Assembly: GCA_964392615.1 (NCBI GenBank)
Contig: CAYMRB010000430.1
Location: 1-8,607, forward strand
Origin: CAYMRB01 sp964392615
GTDB lineage: Bacteria; Planctomycetota; UBA8108
Reading direction: 5' to 3'
Length of the DNA stretch: 8,607 nucleotides
In this document: piece after piece, positions 6,797 through 8,607 of the stretch
Layout of the letters: every line of letters begins with the position of its first letter
Numbering within the stretch: the first letter of the stretch is position 1
Translations under genes and position numbers: made by a program
The notes under the pieces: model-generated
Told to the model about the DNA's origin: nothing
Seen by the model: only the letters and a program-made list of their open reading frames with translations
The model's database searches: none

Positions 6797-6815
6797 GGAG
6801 TCGGCGCGGTATGCT
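6787..6815 (+). promoter_or_regulatory. Possible promoter of the FG-GAP/UnbV gene
   Basis: TATGCT (6810-6815) is a reasonable -10 box. At 17 bp spacing GTGAAG (6787-6792) sits at -35 and shares only the central TGA with the consensus. The predicted start lies near 6822, about 37 nt before the ATG at 6859. It would overlap the minus-strand promoter candidate, so the two divergent units could compete or be co-regulated. Confidence 0.3.
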
Positions 6816-6847
6816 CGTCGCGCATCGAAGCGAACCGTGGGGACCCT

Positions 6848-6851
6848 GGAG
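6848..6851 (+). promoter_or_regulatory. Ribosome binding site of the FG-GAP/UnbV gene
   Basis: GGAG lies 7 nt before the ATG at 6859. With the hydrophobic segment that follows, it supports this start over in-frame ATGs at 6673 and 6811. Confidence 0.6.
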
Positions 6852-6858
6852 CCACGTC

Positions 6859-8481
6859 ATGTCGGCGTCGCGGAACATCGCTCTGTCGCTGATCGTCATC
6901 GGCGTCGTCGCGCTCGGCTATTGGCTGCGACCGCGGCCGGCGTTCGAGCTGTGGCGGGCGGCATCGCTGCCGCAACCGACGGGGTTGGCCGCACAGGGCT
7001 GGCGCCTCGGCGATCCCGGTTTTCGGTCCGGCGGTCTGGCACTCGTCGATGTCGACGGCGACGGTCGGGACGACATCGTCGTATCCCGCGTCGCCGAACG
7101 CGGCCTCCCCGGGCTCGTCGTCTGGCGCAATCTGGGCGCGCAGCGATTCGAGCCGTGGAACGAGGACCCGGTCCTCGGCTCGGTCGGTGGCGCGTGCTAC
7201 GGCATGGGCGTTGGCGACTTCGACGGCGACGGTCGCGACGACTTCTACGTCGCGCGTCGCGGCTCGGACGCGCTCCTCCTCCACCGTGCGGACGGCTTCG
7301 AGGACGTGTCGGCCGCGTCAGGCGTCGAAGCGGCGACTCGCGACTGGCACGTCGGCGTCAGCGTCGCCGACTTCGATCGCGACGGCCGGCTCGACGTGTT
7401 CGCATGCCGACTGGGCGGCGCGTCGCGTGTGGAGGACGCCAGGGCGGAGGACGGCGCGCCCGTGGTCCTCGGTCGCGTGTTGCTGCAGCGAGCGCCCGGC
7501 CTGTTCGACGTCGTCGTTCTGAGGCGCGCTCGGAGAGACGGCGACGGGTCTTCACCTGGCTGCCTCACCGCGACGGCCGTCGACCTCGATGGCGACGGCG
7601 CGATCGACCTGCAGCTGCTCGACGAAGCGGGCGGCCGCTGGCTGTGCCGTGGGGACGGGCACGGCGCATTCGGTCCGGTCGAGGTGCTCGGCGGTTCGCA
7701 GGCGACGGCGGACGAATCGGTTCCACAGGGCAGCGGCGCGGATTTCGGCGACCTCGATGGTGACGGACGCGTCGAGTGGGTCGCGGTCGATCCTACGGAC
7801 GGCGAGTCGCTCGAGTGCCTGAAGCGCAGCGGCGAGGAGTTCCTCAACGTCGCGGGAGTCTGCGGCCTCGACGTGCCGCGGCGCGCAGGAACGCGGAGCG
7901 TCCACGTCATCGACCTCGACAACGACGGTGACCTCGACGTGTTCGCGCCCGGGGGGCGTTCCCGCGTCTTCCTGAATCGCGGCGGCGGCGCGTTTCACGA
8001 GCCCGGCGAGCTCTTCGGCGACATGGTCTCGACCGAGCTGGCGCGTCGCGGCTCCGCGTGCGCCGATCTCGACGGGGACGGTCGCGTCGATGTCGTCACG
8101 GCGGCGAGTCCGCGGGCTCCCGTGGTCTACTGGAGCCGTCTCGATCGACGCCATTGGATTCGCCTGCGGCTGCGTTCGGTGCCGGGACTGGCGCCGGCGT
8201 CACCGCCCGGGGGCGTCGGTGCGCGGGTCGAGGTGCGGGTCGGCGATGTCACTCGCATGCGGATCGTGCGGCGCGGTGGCGGCGGCTACCTGTCGTCGGG
8301 CTCGGGTGTCCTGCACGTCGGGCTCGGCGACGCGACCCACGTCGACGGTGTGAAGATCGTCTGGCCGTCCGGAGTCGTCGACGAGCAAGCCGGCGTCGAG
8401 GCGGACCGCGAGTACCTCGCCGTCGAGGGTGAGCCGGGGCTCTCGGTCGTGGGTCCCCCGGGGCTGCCGCGGGCCCCGTAG
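6859..8481 (+). CDS. FG-GAP/VCBS repeat protein with C-terminal ASPIC/UnbV domain
   Basis: A 540-residue exported or membrane-tethered protein. Residues 7-23 (IALSLIVIGVVALGYWL) are a hydrophobic segment without a clear cleavage site, so it may be an N-terminal anchor. Seven repeats with Asp-rich calcium loops follow, at about 64-72 (DVDGDGRDD), 120-128, 171-179, 242-250, 298-306, 352-360 and 403-411, as expected for a seven-bladed FG-GAP beta-propeller. Residues about 432-522 form the ASPIC/UnbV domain (HWIRLRL, GVGARVEVRVGD, YLSSGSGVLHVGLG, VKIVWPSG), as in CRTAC1-like proteins. Such proteins act outside the cytoplasm in adhesion or binding; no enzymatic role is established. It is short for planctomycete UnbV proteins, which often carry TPRs as well. 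It is divergent from the operon across 154 nt, so co-regulation is possible but not shown. Confidence 0.9.
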   Translation: MSASRNIALSLIVIGVVALGYWLRPRPAFELWRAASLPQPTGLAAQGWRLGDPGFRSGGLALVDVDGDGRDDIVVSRVAERGLPGLVVWRNLGAQRFEPWNEDPVLGSVGGACYGMGVGDFDGDGRDDFYVARRGSDALLLHRADGFEDVSAASGVEAATRDWHVGVSVADFDRDGRLDVFACRLGGASRVEDARAEDGAPVVLGRVLLQRAPGLFDVVVLRRARRDGDGSSPGCLTATAVDLDGDGAIDLQLLDEAGGRWLCRGDGHGAFGPVEVLGGSQATADESVPQGSGADFGDLDGDGRVEWVAVDPTDGESLECLKRSGEEFLNVAGVCGLDVPRRAGTRSVHVIDLDNDGDLDVFAPGGRSRVFLNRGGGAFHEPGELFGDMVSTELARRGSACADLDGDGRVDVVTAASPRAPVVYWSRLDRRHWIRLRLRSVPGLAPASPPGGVGARVEVRVGDVTRMRIVRRGGGGYLSSGSGVLHVGLGDATHVDGVKIVWPSGVVDEQAGVEADREYLAVEGEPGLSVVGPPGLPRAP

Positions 8482-8490
8482 GCGATCCTG

Positions 8491-8514
8491 CCGACGATCG
8501 ATCGCGCGAGTCGG
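8491..8514 (+). terminator. Weak hairpin after the FG-GAP/UnbV gene
   Basis: CCGAC (8491-8495) and GTCGG (8510-8514) are complementary around a 14-nt loop and start 10 nt after the stop codon. There is no T-tract. The position suits a terminator, but the stem is short and other pairings within the loop are possible. Confidence 0.2.
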
Positions 8515-8560
8515 GGACGCCGCGATGGGCGCTTCCCGGGTTCTTCATGGATCCCTAGGA

Positions 8561-8607
8561 GGCTGTCCAAGAAACCCTCGTCAGGACCGAGCCCGACAGG
8601 CCGAGCC
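8561..8607. mobile_element. Possible left end of an insertion sequence running off the window
   Basis: GGCTGTCCAAGAAACC at 8561-8576 resembles the terminal inverted repeats of several DDE-transposase insertion sequences, which often begin with (G)GGCTGTCC followed by an A-rich stretch. It directly follows CCTAGG (8554-8559), and CTAG is a frequent IS target. No transposase and no second end are visible, so this rests on one short resemblance recalled from IS ends in general. Confidence 0.2.

Noticed and set aside
6673..6858. 62-residue N-terminal extension of the FG-GAP/UnbV protein
   Set aside because: It would overlap the start of the divergent gene and precede the membrane segment with charged sequence. 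GGAG sits correctly before the ATG at 6859.
6705..6899. 65-residue N-terminal extension of the GH71/99-like protein
   Set aside because: It would overlap the divergent gene's start and bury the signal peptide, and a good ribosome site precedes the ATG at 6704.
5991..7763. Plus-strand open frame crossing the GH71/99-like gene, the intergenic region and half of the FG-GAP gene
   Set aside because: It spans two well-supported genes in other frames, and its second half is an Arg-rich shadow of the FG-GAP repeats.
8249..8570. Small minus-strand open frames at the right edge
   Set aside because: They are antisense to the ASPIC/UnbV coding end, Arg/Pro-rich, and show no domain or ribosome site.

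Overview
The window is high in G+C and densely coding. It carries five complete protein genes and no RNA gene, CRISPR array or complete mobile element that I can see. The family combination points to Planctomycetota: an ECF-like sigma factor of the kind paired with Ser/Thr kinases, a large membrane-anchored PknB-type kinase with a TPR tail, a DUF6807 ('PmoA') protein, a secreted GH71/99-like protein and an FG-GAP/ASPIC-UnbV protein. Acidobacteriota or a related high-G+C phylum is a less likely alternative. No rRNA or marker gene settles the phylum.

Layout, left to right. Positions 1-189 are non-coding as far as I can tell, with a strong hairpin (80-102) and a possible extended -10 box. An ECF-like sigma factor gene (190-768, plus strand) follows. 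Its stop lies 35 nt from the stop of a convergent minus-strand cluster of three genes. In transcription order these are a secreted EF-hand/GH71/99-like protein (6704-4887), a 978-residue Ser/Thr kinase with C-terminal TPRs (4816-1880), and an exported DUF6807 protein (1868-804). The gaps are 70 and 11 nt, so the three look like one operon. A 154-nt divergent intergenic region separates the operon from a plus-strand FG-GAP/UnbV gene (6859-8481). The last 126 nt hold a weak hairpin and a sequence resembling an insertion-sequence end.

How the parts may fit together (inference). Two exported proteins with likely glycan-related roles are co-transcribed with a kinase whose TPR half is probably on the far side of the membrane. 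The sigma factor that such kinases usually accompany lies at the distal end in the opposite orientation. It lacks the acidic DAED motif of classical ECF region 2.2 and has threonines there instead. This resembles the known cases in which an ECF sigma factor is switched on by its partner kinase (EcfP/PknT type). The testable idea is a glycan- or surface-responsive kinase/sigma circuit encoded with its own effectors. Both divergently transcribed outer genes encode proteins rich in Asp-type calcium-binding loops, so calcium may be a shared requirement outside the cytoplasm.
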